This document shows positions 35,211 to 43,367 of a DNA stretch of 64,000 bases, one piece after another. Source of the DNA: Fluviicoccus keumensis. Lineage in GTDB: Bacteria; Pseudomonadota; Gammaproteobacteria; Pseudomonadales; Moraxellaceae. Position 1 is the stretch's first letter. The number at the start of each line of letters is the position of its first letter. Position numbers and translations under genes: made by a program. Under the pieces are notes generated by a model. It had not been told where the DNA came from, ran no database searches, and saw nothing but the letters and a program-made list of their open reading frames with translations. The stretch is taken from NCBI RefSeq assembly GCF_004217445.1, contig NZ_SHKX01000015.1, positions 62,001 through 126,000 on the forward strand. Direction: 5' to 3'.

Positions 35211-35960
35211 ATGAATCCGTGGCGTTACCGCTGGCTGTTGCTGCCACTGCTGGTGCTGACCGCCCAGGCCTGGGGCGCCGATCAGGCGGGTTTCGATTTC
35301 TTCAGCGACAAGCCTATCCCCGATGCGCAACTGGTGCATGTGGAGCCGCCGAAGCCCCAATGGATGACCATCGGCGGTCCGATAGCCCTGCTTGGCCTGT
35401 TCTTTACCTTCTGTTTCATCGTGCGCTGGCTGATTCCGTTCCGCGAAACCGCCATGCGTTTCGACCTGCACGACCTGCCGGTAGCGGCCCAGCGCGGCAT
35501 CGGCATGGCGGTAATCCTGTTCGGCATCGCCTTCTGTTTCGGCGGGCTGGAAATCAATTACCAGATGGGACTGCATGGCAGCGCTGAAGCCTATTTCCAT
35601 CAGATGGGGCAGGGCAAGCTGATTGCCTTCACGCATGCGCACCTGTTCGGCTTCACCACCAGTTTCTTCATTATCGGTATCCCATTCTCGATGCACTTCA
35701 ACCGGCTGAAAATCTACCAGTGGGTGTTTCCGGTGGGCCTGGCGGCGTCATTGACCGATGTGGCCTCCTGGTGGGGCATCAAATATGTATCGGACAACTT
35801 TGAATACATTACCTGGTGGTGCGGCTTTGTCTTCAGCACCTGCTATGGCTGGATGCTGATCGGTCTGGTGCGGGTGCTGTTCTTCCCCCGGGTTAAATGG
35901 CTGCCCGACTTCATCAACGAAGACCGGCAGAAGCACTGGGACGAAGAGCACCGCCGGTAA
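35211..35960 (+). CDS. Polytopic membrane protein with conserved-looking His residues, last gene of module
   Basis: 249 residues, starting 2 bases after the previous stop. A signal peptide-like N terminus (cut near TAQAWGA), then about five membrane helices (55-75, 90-112, 140-162, 168-188, 200-222). His residues sit at helix ends and within FTHAHLFGFTTSFF and MGLHGSAEAYFHQM, positions that could bind b-heme. No named family recognised. The coupling to three c-type cytochrome genes suggests a quinone-facing membrane subunit; spectroscopy would be needed to prove heme. Confidence 0.7.
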   Translation: MNPWRYRWLLLPLLVLTAQAWGADQAGFDFFSDKPIPDAQLVHVEPPKPQWMTIGGPIALLGLFFTFCFIVRWLIPFRETAMRFDLHDLPVAAQRGIGMAVILFGIAFCFGGLEINYQMGLHGSAEAYFHQMGQGKLIAFTHAHLFGFTTSFFIIGIPFSMHFNRLKIYQWVFPVGLAASLTDVASWWGIKYVSDNFEYITWWCGFVFSTCYGWMLIGLVRVLFFPRVKWLPDFINEDRQKHWDEEHRR

Positions 35961-36017
35961 CACCCCGTCTCGGAGGCGGGTATAATCACCCGCCTTCCGT
36001 CCCGGTTTTCTTTCCCC

Positions 36018-36992
36018 ATGAAACTCATTCTCGCCCCCATGGAAGGGCTGACCGACGTGCATATGCGCGACCTGCTGACCCGCATCGCCGGGCCGCAGGG
36101 TTATGACTGGTGCGTGACCGAGTTCATCCGCATTACCAACCGCTTGCTGCCTGCCCGCACCTTTTACCAGTATTGCCCGGAATTACTCACGGGCAGCCGG
36201 ACGTTCGCCGGGACGCCGGTACATATCCAGCTGCTGGGCAGCGAGCCCGCCGTACTGGCCGAAAATGCCGCCCGCGCGGCCGAGTTGGGTGCGCCGGGCA
36301 TCGATCTCAATTTCGGCTGCCCGGCCAAGACGGTCAACCAGCACCGGGGTGGGGCGGTGCTGCTGGATGAGCCGGACGTGGTTCACGCCATCGTCGCCGC
36401 CGTGCGGCGGGCGGTGCCGCCGGAGGTGCCGGTCTCGGCGAAGATGCGCCTGGGCGTGAACGACCGCGAATACATGCTCGACAACGCGCGCGGTATCGAG
36501 GCGGCCGGAGCCGCCTGGCTGACGGTTCACGCCCGCACCAAGGCCGACGGCTATCGCCCGCCCGCGCATTGGGACGCCATCGGTCGTATCCGCGAGGCGA
36601 CCACCATGCCGGTCATCGCCAATGGCGATATTGTCAGCCCCGCCGAGGCGGAGCGTTGCCGCGCCCTGTCCGGTTGCGAAGACCTGATGATCGGGCGGGG
36701 GGCGGTTTCCCGTCCGGATCTGGTCCGACAGTTGCGCGGCGAAAACTTCACGCTGACCTGGCCAGAGGTGGTGACGTGGCAGAAGCAGTTCCTGGCGCAT
36801 ATGGAAGAGGCGGGAATCAATCCGGTTGAGGCGTGCAGCGGGGCGAAATGGACCGAACACGGCATGGTCAGTCGTTATAAGCAATGGCTGGCAATGCTGA
36901 CGCAGGGCTATCCCGAAGCCTCGGCCCTGTTTGCGCGGGTGAAACGTTTGAAACACGTGGAAGAAATACGGTTCGAGCTGCAACGCCCATAA
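36018..36992 (+). CDS. dusC: tRNA-dihydrouridine(16) synthase
   Basis: 324 residues. Dus flavoenzymes reduce uridine in tRNA D-loops. The family start MKLILAPMEGLTD, the catalytic-Cys motif LNFGCPAKTVNQHRGG, the substrate segment VHARTKADGYRPP and GDIVSP are present. The YRPPAHW and MIGRGAVSRPDL pattern fits DusC rather than DusA or DusB. It is followed by a strong terminator. Confidence 0.93.
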   Translation: MKLILAPMEGLTDVHMRDLLTRIAGPQGYDWCVTEFIRITNRLLPARTFYQYCPELLTGSRTFAGTPVHIQLLGSEPAVLAENAARAAELGAPGIDLNFGCPAKTVNQHRGGAVLLDEPDVVHAIVAAVRRAVPPEVPVSAKMRLGVNDREYMLDNARGIEAAGAAWLTVHARTKADGYRPPAHWDAIGRIREATTMPVIANGDIVSPAEAERCRALSGCEDLMIGRGAVSRPDLVRQLRGENFTLTWPEVVTWQKQFLAHMEEAGINPVEACSGAKWTEHGMVSRYKQWLAMLTQGYPEASALFARVKRLKHVEEIRFELQRP

Positions 36993-36994
36993 AA

Positions 36995-37020
36995 AAAGGA
37001 TGCCCGAGGGCATCCTTTTT
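36995..37020. terminator. Bidirectional Rho-independent terminator
   Basis: A 12-base stem AAAAGGATGCCC/GGGCATCCTTTT with a very short loop, preceded by an A-run and followed by T's. It lies between convergent dusC and the AdeT-like gene. Confidence 0.9.
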
Positions 37021-37038
37021 GGGTTGACCAGACCGGGA

Positions 37039-38160
37039 TTATTCGTCGGTTCCGGTACATTCCGCGCGGGTGGTGTCCAGCGAGCAACGCACCTTCTTCA
37101 GGATTTTCATCATCCGGGCGTCGTACAGGCCTTCCTTGGTCATTTCGATGCGGGACTTGGTCAGGAAGTCTTCCAGCGCCTGAGCCTGAGCGGGCTCCTG
37201 TTCAATCCAGTACTTACCCGGAACATCCTTGTCCTGATGGTCGATGCTGATGAAGAACTGGTTCAGCATGTCTTCCAGGAACTGGGCGGACATGGAGCGG
37301 AAAGCCGCCACGCGGGCATCCACATCCTCGGTTTTCTTGCGGATCATGTCGCGGTTGATCACCAGAGCCGCCGTCAGCTGCGTGATCGGCGTCTTGAAGA
37401 CACCGCCCTTGTCGCCGATGCCTTGACCGAGCTGGAAGGGGTAGTAGGCCACGGCCGGAGCCAGAATGGCGTCTGCTTCTCCCTTATTGAAGGGCTTGGC
37501 GAAACCGCTCAGGGACTCGGCCACCGGGGTCGCGCCCATTTTGCCGATGAGCGTGTTCAGGGTCTTGTCCCAGTTCAGGATGGCGATCTTCTTGCCATTC
37601 AGCGCATCCAGCGTCTTGGTGCTGCCGTCGCGGGTGAACAGGTATTGCGCGCCCAGCGGATAAACGCCGATCGTCTGGTAAGGACCGGAAATGGTGTAGG
37701 GCTCGATCTTTTTGTCCAGCAGGGTCTTCAGCACCACCCGCATGTGCTGGTAGGTGGGTATGGCGCCGGGGGCATCAATACTGCCCATGAACCGGTTGAA
37801 CTCACGCGAGCGCAACGTCGACATCACCGCGCCTTCGCATTGTCCGGCCTTGAAGGCCTTGACGGCGTCTTCTTCCTCGGTAAAGACCTTGAGGGTGGCC
37901 TGGATGTTCCAGCGCTTGGCGATCAGCGCCAGATCCTGGGCGCGGCCATAGTACTCGCCGTTGCGGCCCTGCATGTCGAAGAAGCAGATGGACATTTTCA
38001 GGGGCTTGGCGAAGGCGGCGGGCAGGCCTTCGGTGCCGGGCTTGAGGTCGGTGGCCAACGGCAGCAGGTCGGCGGCCATGGCGCTGGCGCCGGCCAGCAG
38101 CAGACCGGCTTGGCAGACGTGAAGCAGATTCTTTTTGAGGCTCGAAAACATGGGATTCAT
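37039..38160 (-). CDS. AdeT-like periplasmic solute-binding protein
   Basis: 373 residues with a Sec signal peptide (cut after SAMA, about residue 29). From residue 50 the pattern SICFFDMQGRNGEYY, FKAGQCEGAVMSTLR, REFNRFMGSIDAPGA and the ending YDARMMKILKKVRC matches what I remember of the AdeT1/AdeT2 putative solute-binding proteins of Acinetobacter. Those were once linked to aminoglycoside efflux, but the fold is TRAP/periplasmic-binding-like. No transporter subunit lies nearby, so it is an orphan. Ligand unknown. An ATG three codons in is an alternative start. Confidence 0.8.
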   Translation of the reverse strand: MNPMFSSLKKNLLHVCQAGLLLAGASAMAADLLPLATDLKPGTEGLPAAFAKPLKMSICFFDMQGRNGEYYGRAQDLALIAKRWNIQATLKVFTEEEDAVKAFKAGQCEGAVMSTLRSREFNRFMGSIDAPGAIPTYQHMRVVLKTLLDKKIEPYTISGPYQTIGVYPLGAQYLFTRDGSTKTLDALNGKKIAILNWDKTLNTLIGKMGATPVAESLSGFAKPFNKGEADAILAPAVAYYPFQLGQGIGDKGGVFKTPITQLTAALVINRDMIRKKTEDVDARVAAFRSMSAQFLEDMLNQFFISIDHQDKDVPGKYWIEQEPAQAQALEDFLTKSRIEMTKEGLYDARMMKILKKVRCSLDTTRAECTGTDE

Positions 38161-38340
38161 CCTTATGCCGGGCCCTGTCGGGGCCTGTGATTATTGTCAA
38201 CGCATCGTTGTTAGGCTGCAGCGGGGCAGATGTCCCCCACCGGCGTTATCGATCGATTATGGCACAAATTTGTGGAATTGCATGCGGTGCGCGAGGCGCT
38301 TCAACAGGCGGGGGATAGAGGGAGGAATGACGCGCAAATG

Positions 38341-38368
38341 AAAACAGGCGCTTGCAAGCGCCTGTTTT
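38341..38368 (-). terminator. Perfect palindrome terminating tRNA-Val
   Basis: A 28-base perfect palindrome: AAAACAGGCGCTTG and its complement. It lies 9 bases beyond the 3' end of tRNA-Val on the minus strand and ends in TTTT, as expected for a short Rho-independent terminator. Confidence 0.85.
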
Positions 38369-38377
38369 CAAGGTATT

Positions 38378-38452
38378 TGGTGGGCGATACTGGGATCGAA
38401 CCAGTGACCCCTACCGTGTGAAGGTAGTGCTCTCCCGCTGAGCTAATCGCCC
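38378..38452 (-). tRNA. tRNA-Val (anticodon CAC)
   Basis: 75 bases including an encoded CCA. The cloverleaf is clear: acceptor GGGCGAT/ATCGCCC, D-stem GCTC/GAGC, anticodon stem CTACC/GGTAG with loop TTCACAC giving anticodon CAC (reads GUG), T-arm ACTGG TTCGATC CCAGT. A single-copy valine isoacceptor standing alone, with its own promoter and terminator. Confidence 0.96.
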
Positions 38453-38471
38453 GTCTTTCAACGAGGGGTGC

Positions 38472-38499
38472 ATGATACCAGATTGCATCCATCGTTCAA
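38472..38499 (-). promoter_or_regulatory. Sigma-70 promoter of tRNA-Val
   Basis: On the minus strand, TTGAAC (-35) and TATCAT (-10) are spaced by 16 bases, about 20 bases before the tRNA 5' end. The short leader and downstream terminator support a single-gene unit. Confidence 0.7.
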
Positions 38500-38529
38500 G
38501 GGGGGCGTGCGCCAACACGCCCCGACTGT

Positions 38530-40269
38530 TTATTTTTTTATCGTTTTGCTCAGGAAATCAAGCAGGGTATCCAGCGGGATATGCGTGGTTTCGCTATCGC
38601 GGCGGCCCTTGTACTCGATAAAGCCTTGGTCCAGTCCTTTCTCGCCCAGTACCAGCCGGTGCGGAACGCCCATCAGCTCGCTGTCGGCAAACTTCACACC
38701 CGGGCGCTCGTTGCGGTCATCGAAGAAGACATCGTAACCGGCGGCAACCAGCGTCTGGTACAGCTTCTCGCCTTCCTCCTGGATGCGCATCGACTTGGCC
38801 CAGTTCATCGGTACCAGCGCAATGTGGAAGGGGGCGATGGCGTCCGGCCAGATGATGCCGTTCTCATCGTGGTTCTGCTCGATGGCGGAAGCCACCACGC
38901 GGGTGACGCCGATGCCGTAGCAGCCCATGGTGACGGTGAACGGCTTGCCGTCCTCGCCCAGCACGTTGCAGTTCAGCGCCTGCGAATACTTGGTGCCCAG
39001 CTGGAAGATGTGGCCGACTTCAATGCCGCGCTTGATCACCAGCGTGCCCTGGCCGTCGGGGGAGGGATCGCCTTCCACCACGTTGCGTACATCGGCGACT
39101 TCCGGTTCCGGCAGGTCGCGGCCGAAGTTGACGCCGGCCAGGTGGAAGCCTTCCTTGTTCGCGCCGCAGATGAAGTCGCTCATCACCGCCACGGTGCGGT
39201 CGGCAATGACACGCACGGCCTTGCTGACGCCCACCGGACCGATGAAGCCGGGTTTGCAGCCGAGGAACTCGACGATTTCGGCTTCGGTCGCCAGACGGTG
39301 ATCCTTCAGCCCGGCCAGCTTGCCGGCCTTGATCTCGTTGACGTCATGATCGCCGCGCACCAGCAGCAGGGTAAAGTGCTTCACCACCGGGGCTTTCTCG
39401 TCGGCTTGCGTTTCGCTCACCACGGCCACGGCCTTGACGGTGCGGGTCACGCCCACGCCCAGCAGGGCGGCGACATCGGCGCAGGCGGTCTGGGTCGGGG
39501 TAGAGACTTCGCGGAAATCTTCCGAGGCGGCGGCGCGGGGCTGCGCCGGGGCGACGGCTTCGGCCATTTCAATGTTGGCGGCGTAATCGCTGGTATTGCT
39601 GAAGGCGATGTCATCCTCGCCGCTGGAGGCAAGGACGTGGAATTCGTGCGAGCCAGTGCCGCCGATGCTGCCGGTATCCGCCTGCACCGGACGGAAATCA
39701 AGACCCAGACGGGTGAAGATCCGGCAATAGGTGTCGTACATCACGTCGTAGGTTTCCTGCAGCGAAGCCTGGTCGGCGTGGAAGGAGTAGGCATCCTTCA
39801 TGATGAACTCGCGCGAGCGCATCACGCCAAAGCGGGGACGGATCTCGTCGCGGAATTTGGTCTGGATCTGGTAGAAGTTGACCGGCAGCTGCTTGTAGGA
39901 GCGCAGTTCGTTGCGCGCCAGATCGGTGATCACTTCTTCGTGGGTGGGGCCCAGCACGAAGGGCGCGCCGTGGCGGTCCTTGAAACGCAGCAGTTCCGGA
40001 CCGTATTGCACATAGCGGCCGGATTCTTCCCACAGCTCGACCGGCTGCGTCACCGGCATCAGCACTTCCAGCGCGTTGGCGCGGTTCATTTCCTCGCGGA
40101 TGATCGCTTCCACCTTTTTCAGCACGCGGTGACCCAGCGGCAGCCAGTTGTACAGGCCGGTGCCGACCTTGCGGATCATGCCGGAGCGCAGCATCAACTG
40201 GTGGGAGATAACGACGGCATCGCTGGGGGTTTCACGCAGGGTGGCGAGCAGGAATCGGCTGGCGCGCAT
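38530..40269 (-). CDS. proS: Prolyl-tRNA synthetase
   Basis: 579 residues, bacterial type with the class II motifs (LPLGHRVLKKVEAIIREEMN; TKFRDEIRPRFGVMRSREF) and an inserted YbaK-like editing domain (about 235-385) that clears alanyl-tRNA-Pro. The C-terminal anticodon domain contains DVFFDDRNERPGVKFADSEL. An E. coli-like length. Divergent from the Lon-family gene with 125 bases between. Confidence 0.97.
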   Translation of the reverse strand: MRASRFLLATLRETPSDAVVISHQLMLRSGMIRKVGTGLYNWLPLGHRVLKKVEAIIREEMNRANALEVLMPVTQPVELWEESGRYVQYGPELLRFKDRHGAPFVLGPTHEEVITDLARNELRSYKQLPVNFYQIQTKFRDEIRPRFGVMRSREFIMKDAYSFHADQASLQETYDVMYDTYCRIFTRLGLDFRPVQADTGSIGGTGSHEFHVLASSGEDDIAFSNTSDYAANIEMAEAVAPAQPRAAASEDFREVSTPTQTACADVAALLGVGVTRTVKAVAVVSETQADEKAPVVKHFTLLLVRGDHDVNEIKAGKLAGLKDHRLATEAEIVEFLGCKPGFIGPVGVSKAVRVIADRTVAVMSDFICGANKEGFHLAGVNFGRDLPEPEVADVRNVVEGDPSPDGQGTLVIKRGIEVGHIFQLGTKYSQALNCNVLGEDGKPFTVTMGCYGIGVTRVVASAIEQNHDENGIIWPDAIAPFHIALVPMNWAKSMRIQEEGEKLYQTLVAAGYDVFFDDRNERPGVKFADSELMGVPHRLVLGEKGLDQGFIEYKGRRDSETTHIPLDTLLDFLSKTIKK

Positions 40270-40394
40270 ATTCGGGTTCCAGTAGAAAATGAACAGGTCG
40301 GACGGATGCGCGATTGTACGGCGTACAGCCCCCCGGAGAAAACTGCTAATATGACCCTCTTTCCCCGAAATATCGCTGTCCCCCGGAAGCCTTC

Positions 40395-42851
40395 ATGCCT
40401 GTCAAACCCCTGACCGTAGACCAGTTGTACAAACCCGCCCATGCCGAATCCCTGCCCGCGTCCACGCGTCGCACCAAGGCCTTCAATGACTTTCTGGGCC
40501 AGGACCGCGCCCGCGAGGCGGTGCACATGGCGCTGGCCATGCCGCACGACGGGTACAACATCTTCGCGGTCGGTTCCAACGGTCTGGGCAAGCGCACCAT
40601 GATCAAGCGGCTGTTGCAGGAAATGGCCGTGGACCTGCCGCCGGCCAGCGATTGGTGCTATCTCAACAACTTCGCCGATCCCCGCAAGCCGATCGCGCTG
40701 CAGCTGCCGCCGGGCAAGGGCGCGCTGATGCAGAAGGCGCTGGCGAAACTGTGGCGGCAGCTCAGCCGCGCCATCCTCACCACCTTCCAGCACGAGGCCT
40801 ATCAGGGCCGGGTGGAAAGCCTGAAGGGTGAACTGACGACGGCGCAGCAGAATGCCTTGCAGGAGCTGGCGAACGAGGGCGAGAAGCGCGGCCTGAAACT
40901 GGTGCTGCGCACGCCCGGCGGTCACGGCTTCTCGCCGGTGAACGACAAGGGCGAGGTGATGAACGTCGAGGAGTTCAACACCCTGCCGCCGGAAGAACAG
41001 GACAAGCGCAAGAAGGCCATGGGCGACATGGAAGAGCGCATGCAGAAGCTGGCCGAAAAACTCGGCCGTCTGGAAGAGATCAACCGCGACCAGGTGCAGA
41101 AGCTGAACGAGGAAGTGGCGCTGGCCACGATCAAGCCGCTGATCCAGCGCGTGCATGACCAGTTCAGCGACCTCAAGGCCTTCACCGATTACCTGCAGGC
41201 CTACGAGCAGGACGTGGTCGACAACATCGACCTGATCCTCAACGCCCAAGACAACGAGCAGGATGCCGTCGCCAGCGTCACGTCCGACAACGCCATTCCC
41301 TCGCGCTACCAGATCAACGTGGTGGTGTCGCATAACCCGAAGAAGGGCGCGCCGGTGGTGTTCGAAGACCTGCCGACGCACTACAACCTGATGGGGCATG
41401 TCGAACAGGTCACCTACATGGGTACGGTCGCCACCGACTTCACCCTGATCCGCGCCGGCTCGCTGCACCGCGCCAATGGCGGTTTCCTGATGCTGGAAGC
41501 CGAACAGGTGCTGGAGCAGCCCTACGCCTGGCAAGGGTTGAAGCGTGCCTTGAAGTCGCGCGCCATCAAGCAGTCGTCGCTGGAGCAGATGCTGACCCTG
41601 ACCGGCACCATCTCGCTGGAGCCGGACCCGATTCCGCTGAACCTGAAGGTGGTGCTGCTGGGCGATCCGGAAACCTTTTACCTGTTGCAGGAATACGATC
41701 CGGAAATCCAGCAACTGTTCAAGATCCGCGCCGATTTCGCGGGCACCATGCCGCGCAGCCTCGACAACGAACAGCGTTACGGCCATTTCCTGGCGGATTG
41801 CGTCGCCAAGGAAAAGCTGATGCCCTTTGACCGCAGCGCGCTGATGAGCCTGATCGAGGAAAGCGCGCGTTCGGCTGAAGACCAGTTCAAGCTGTCGCTG
41901 CATGCCGCCAGCGTCGGCGACCTGTTGCGTGAAGCGCATTTCTGGGCGAAGTCGGAAGACGCCAAGCAAGTCACCTCCCGCCATGTACGGCTGGCGCTGA
42001 ACGGACAGGAACGCCGTCGCGGCCAGTTGCGCGAATACTATCTGGAAGACATCGCCCACGGCACGCAATTGCTGACGCTGGACGGCGGCGTGGTCGGCCA
42101 GATCAACGGCCTGACCGTCATCCATTACGCCGACAGCGAGTTCGGCATGCCGTCGCGCATTACCGTCACCGTGCATCACGGCGGCGGCGACGTGCTGGAT
42201 ATCGAGCGCACCGTCGACATGGGCGGCCCCTTGCACGCCAAGGGTGTGTTGATCCTGTCCAGCTTCCTCAAGTCGCGTTTCGGCCGTGAACGGCCGCTGC
42301 ATTTTTCCGCCAGTATCGCCTTCGAGCAGAACTACGGCGGCGTCGACGGCGACAGCGCCACGCTGGCCGAACTGGCGGCGCTGGTGTCGGCCATCAGCGG
42401 CATCCCGGTGCAGCAGGGCATCGGCATTACCGGCTCCATGAACCAGGTCGGGGACGTGCAGCCGATCGGCGGCATCAACGCCAAGATCGAGGGTTTCTTC
42501 GCCGCCTGCAAGCTGAAAGGCATCACCGGTAAGCAAGCCGTCGTGATGCCGGTGCAGAACGTGCGCAACCTGATGCTGCGCGCCGATGTGCTGGAAGCGG
42601 TGGAGCAGGGGCATTTCACCATTTATGCCATCAGCCGCGCCGAGGAAGCGCTGGAGTTGCTGCTGGGCATGCCGATAGGGACGCCGGACGCCAAGGGGCA
42701 TTACCCCGATGACAGCATTACCGGCCGGGTGCTGAAACAGCTGAAGCGCTGGCATAAAGCCGAGCGCGATGACGGCGAGGGCGGCGGCCGCAAAAAGAAG
42801 AAGGGCAAGAAAAAAGGCAAGGGCGGCGATTCAAAGGCTGCCGCCGAATAG
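40395..42851 (+). CDS. Lon-family AAA+ protease (LonB/YcbZ-like, AAA_32 type)
   Basis: 818 residues. N-terminal FLGQDRAREAVHMALAM and a P-loop GSNGLGKRTM in which Arg replaces the usual Thr/Ser after the Lys. A long coiled-coil insertion lies at about 195-265. The C-terminal Lon protease domain (about 560-780) has the Ser-Lys dyad in GDSATLAELAALVSA and GGINAKIEGFF. The Lys/Gly-rich tail (RKKKKGKKKGKGG) is unusual. The family is distinct from LonA; substrate spectrum is not known. ATPase activity with the altered P-loop is open. Confidence 0.88.
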   Translation: MPVKPLTVDQLYKPAHAESLPASTRRTKAFNDFLGQDRAREAVHMALAMPHDGYNIFAVGSNGLGKRTMIKRLLQEMAVDLPPASDWCYLNNFADPRKPIALQLPPGKGALMQKALAKLWRQLSRAILTTFQHEAYQGRVESLKGELTTAQQNALQELANEGEKRGLKLVLRTPGGHGFSPVNDKGEVMNVEEFNTLPPEEQDKRKKAMGDMEERMQKLAEKLGRLEEINRDQVQKLNEEVALATIKPLIQRVHDQFSDLKAFTDYLQAYEQDVVDNIDLILNAQDNEQDAVASVTSDNAIPSRYQINVVVSHNPKKGAPVVFEDLPTHYNLMGHVEQVTYMGTVATDFTLIRAGSLHRANGGFLMLEAEQVLEQPYAWQGLKRALKSRAIKQSSLEQMLTLTGTISLEPDPIPLNLKVVLLGDPETFYLLQEYDPEIQQLFKIRADFAGTMPRSLDNEQRYGHFLADCVAKEKLMPFDRSALMSLIEESARSAEDQFKLSLHAASVGDLLREAHFWAKSEDAKQVTSRHVRLALNGQERRRGQLREYYLEDIAHGTQLLTLDGGVVGQINGLTVIHYADSEFGMPSRITVTVHHGGGDVLDIERTVDMGGPLHAKGVLILSSFLKSRFGRERPLHFSASIAFEQNYGGVDGDSATLAELAALVSAISGIPVQQGIGITGSMNQVGDVQPIGGINAKIEGFFAACKLKGITGKQAVVMPVQNVRNLMLRADVLEAVEQGHFTIYAISRAEEALELLLGMPIGTPDAKGHYPDDSITGRVLKQLKRWHKAERDDGEGGGRKKKKGKKKGKGGDSKAAAE

Positions 42852-42875
42852 CCGATGCCTTTGACGGAATGGGGC

Positions 42876-43298
42876 CTAGCCTTCGGCCCCTTCCTGCACA
42901 TACTCGCGGATTTCTTCCCAGTACTCCCAGTCCGTATGTTCCTGGTACTCGATATCCAGCGGGTAATGCTTGTGCCCGGCCAGCAGCTTGTTCATGCGCT
43001 GGATGAAACGCGGATAGCTGCGGGTGTAATAGCACCACTCGCGCTGGCCGTCGCCGGTGATGATGTGCACCAGGAAGCTTTCCTCGGCGTCATCCAGCGG
43101 GTCCAGCAACTCCTGGAACGCCTGCATTTCCTGCAGCAGGTGCTGATCCGGCAACTGATCCTCGAAAATCCATTCGATGACCACCACGGTTGAGAACGCG
43201 TCGGGATCCGCGCCTGCCGGCGCGTGTTGCCGCACGCTGTAGATTTTCTTGGTTCCGTCCTCGAAGTCCGCGGAAGCGGTCAGCCACTCTTGTTCCAT
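42876..43298 (-). CDS. DUF695 family protein
   Basis: 140 residues, acidic, no signal or membrane segment. The pattern with VVVIEWIFEDQLPDQ, FLVHIITGDGQREWCYYTRS and EYQEHTDWEYWEE fits the DUF695 family of small cytosolic proteins of unknown function. It converges on the Lon-family gene. Monocistronic. Confidence 0.8.
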   Translation of the reverse strand: MEQEWLTASADFEDGTKKIYSVRQHAPAGADPDAFSTVVVIEWIFEDQLPDQHLLQEMQAFQELLDPLDDAEESFLVHIITGDGQREWCYYTRSYPRFIQRMNKLLAGHKHYPLDIEYQEHTDWEYWEEIREYVQEGAEG

Positions 43299-43367
43299 TT
43301 TGTCACTCCGGTCAAAGCCCCTTTCATCAAAACCATAGGTCAGCCGCGGAGGATTTGCACACCTTTC

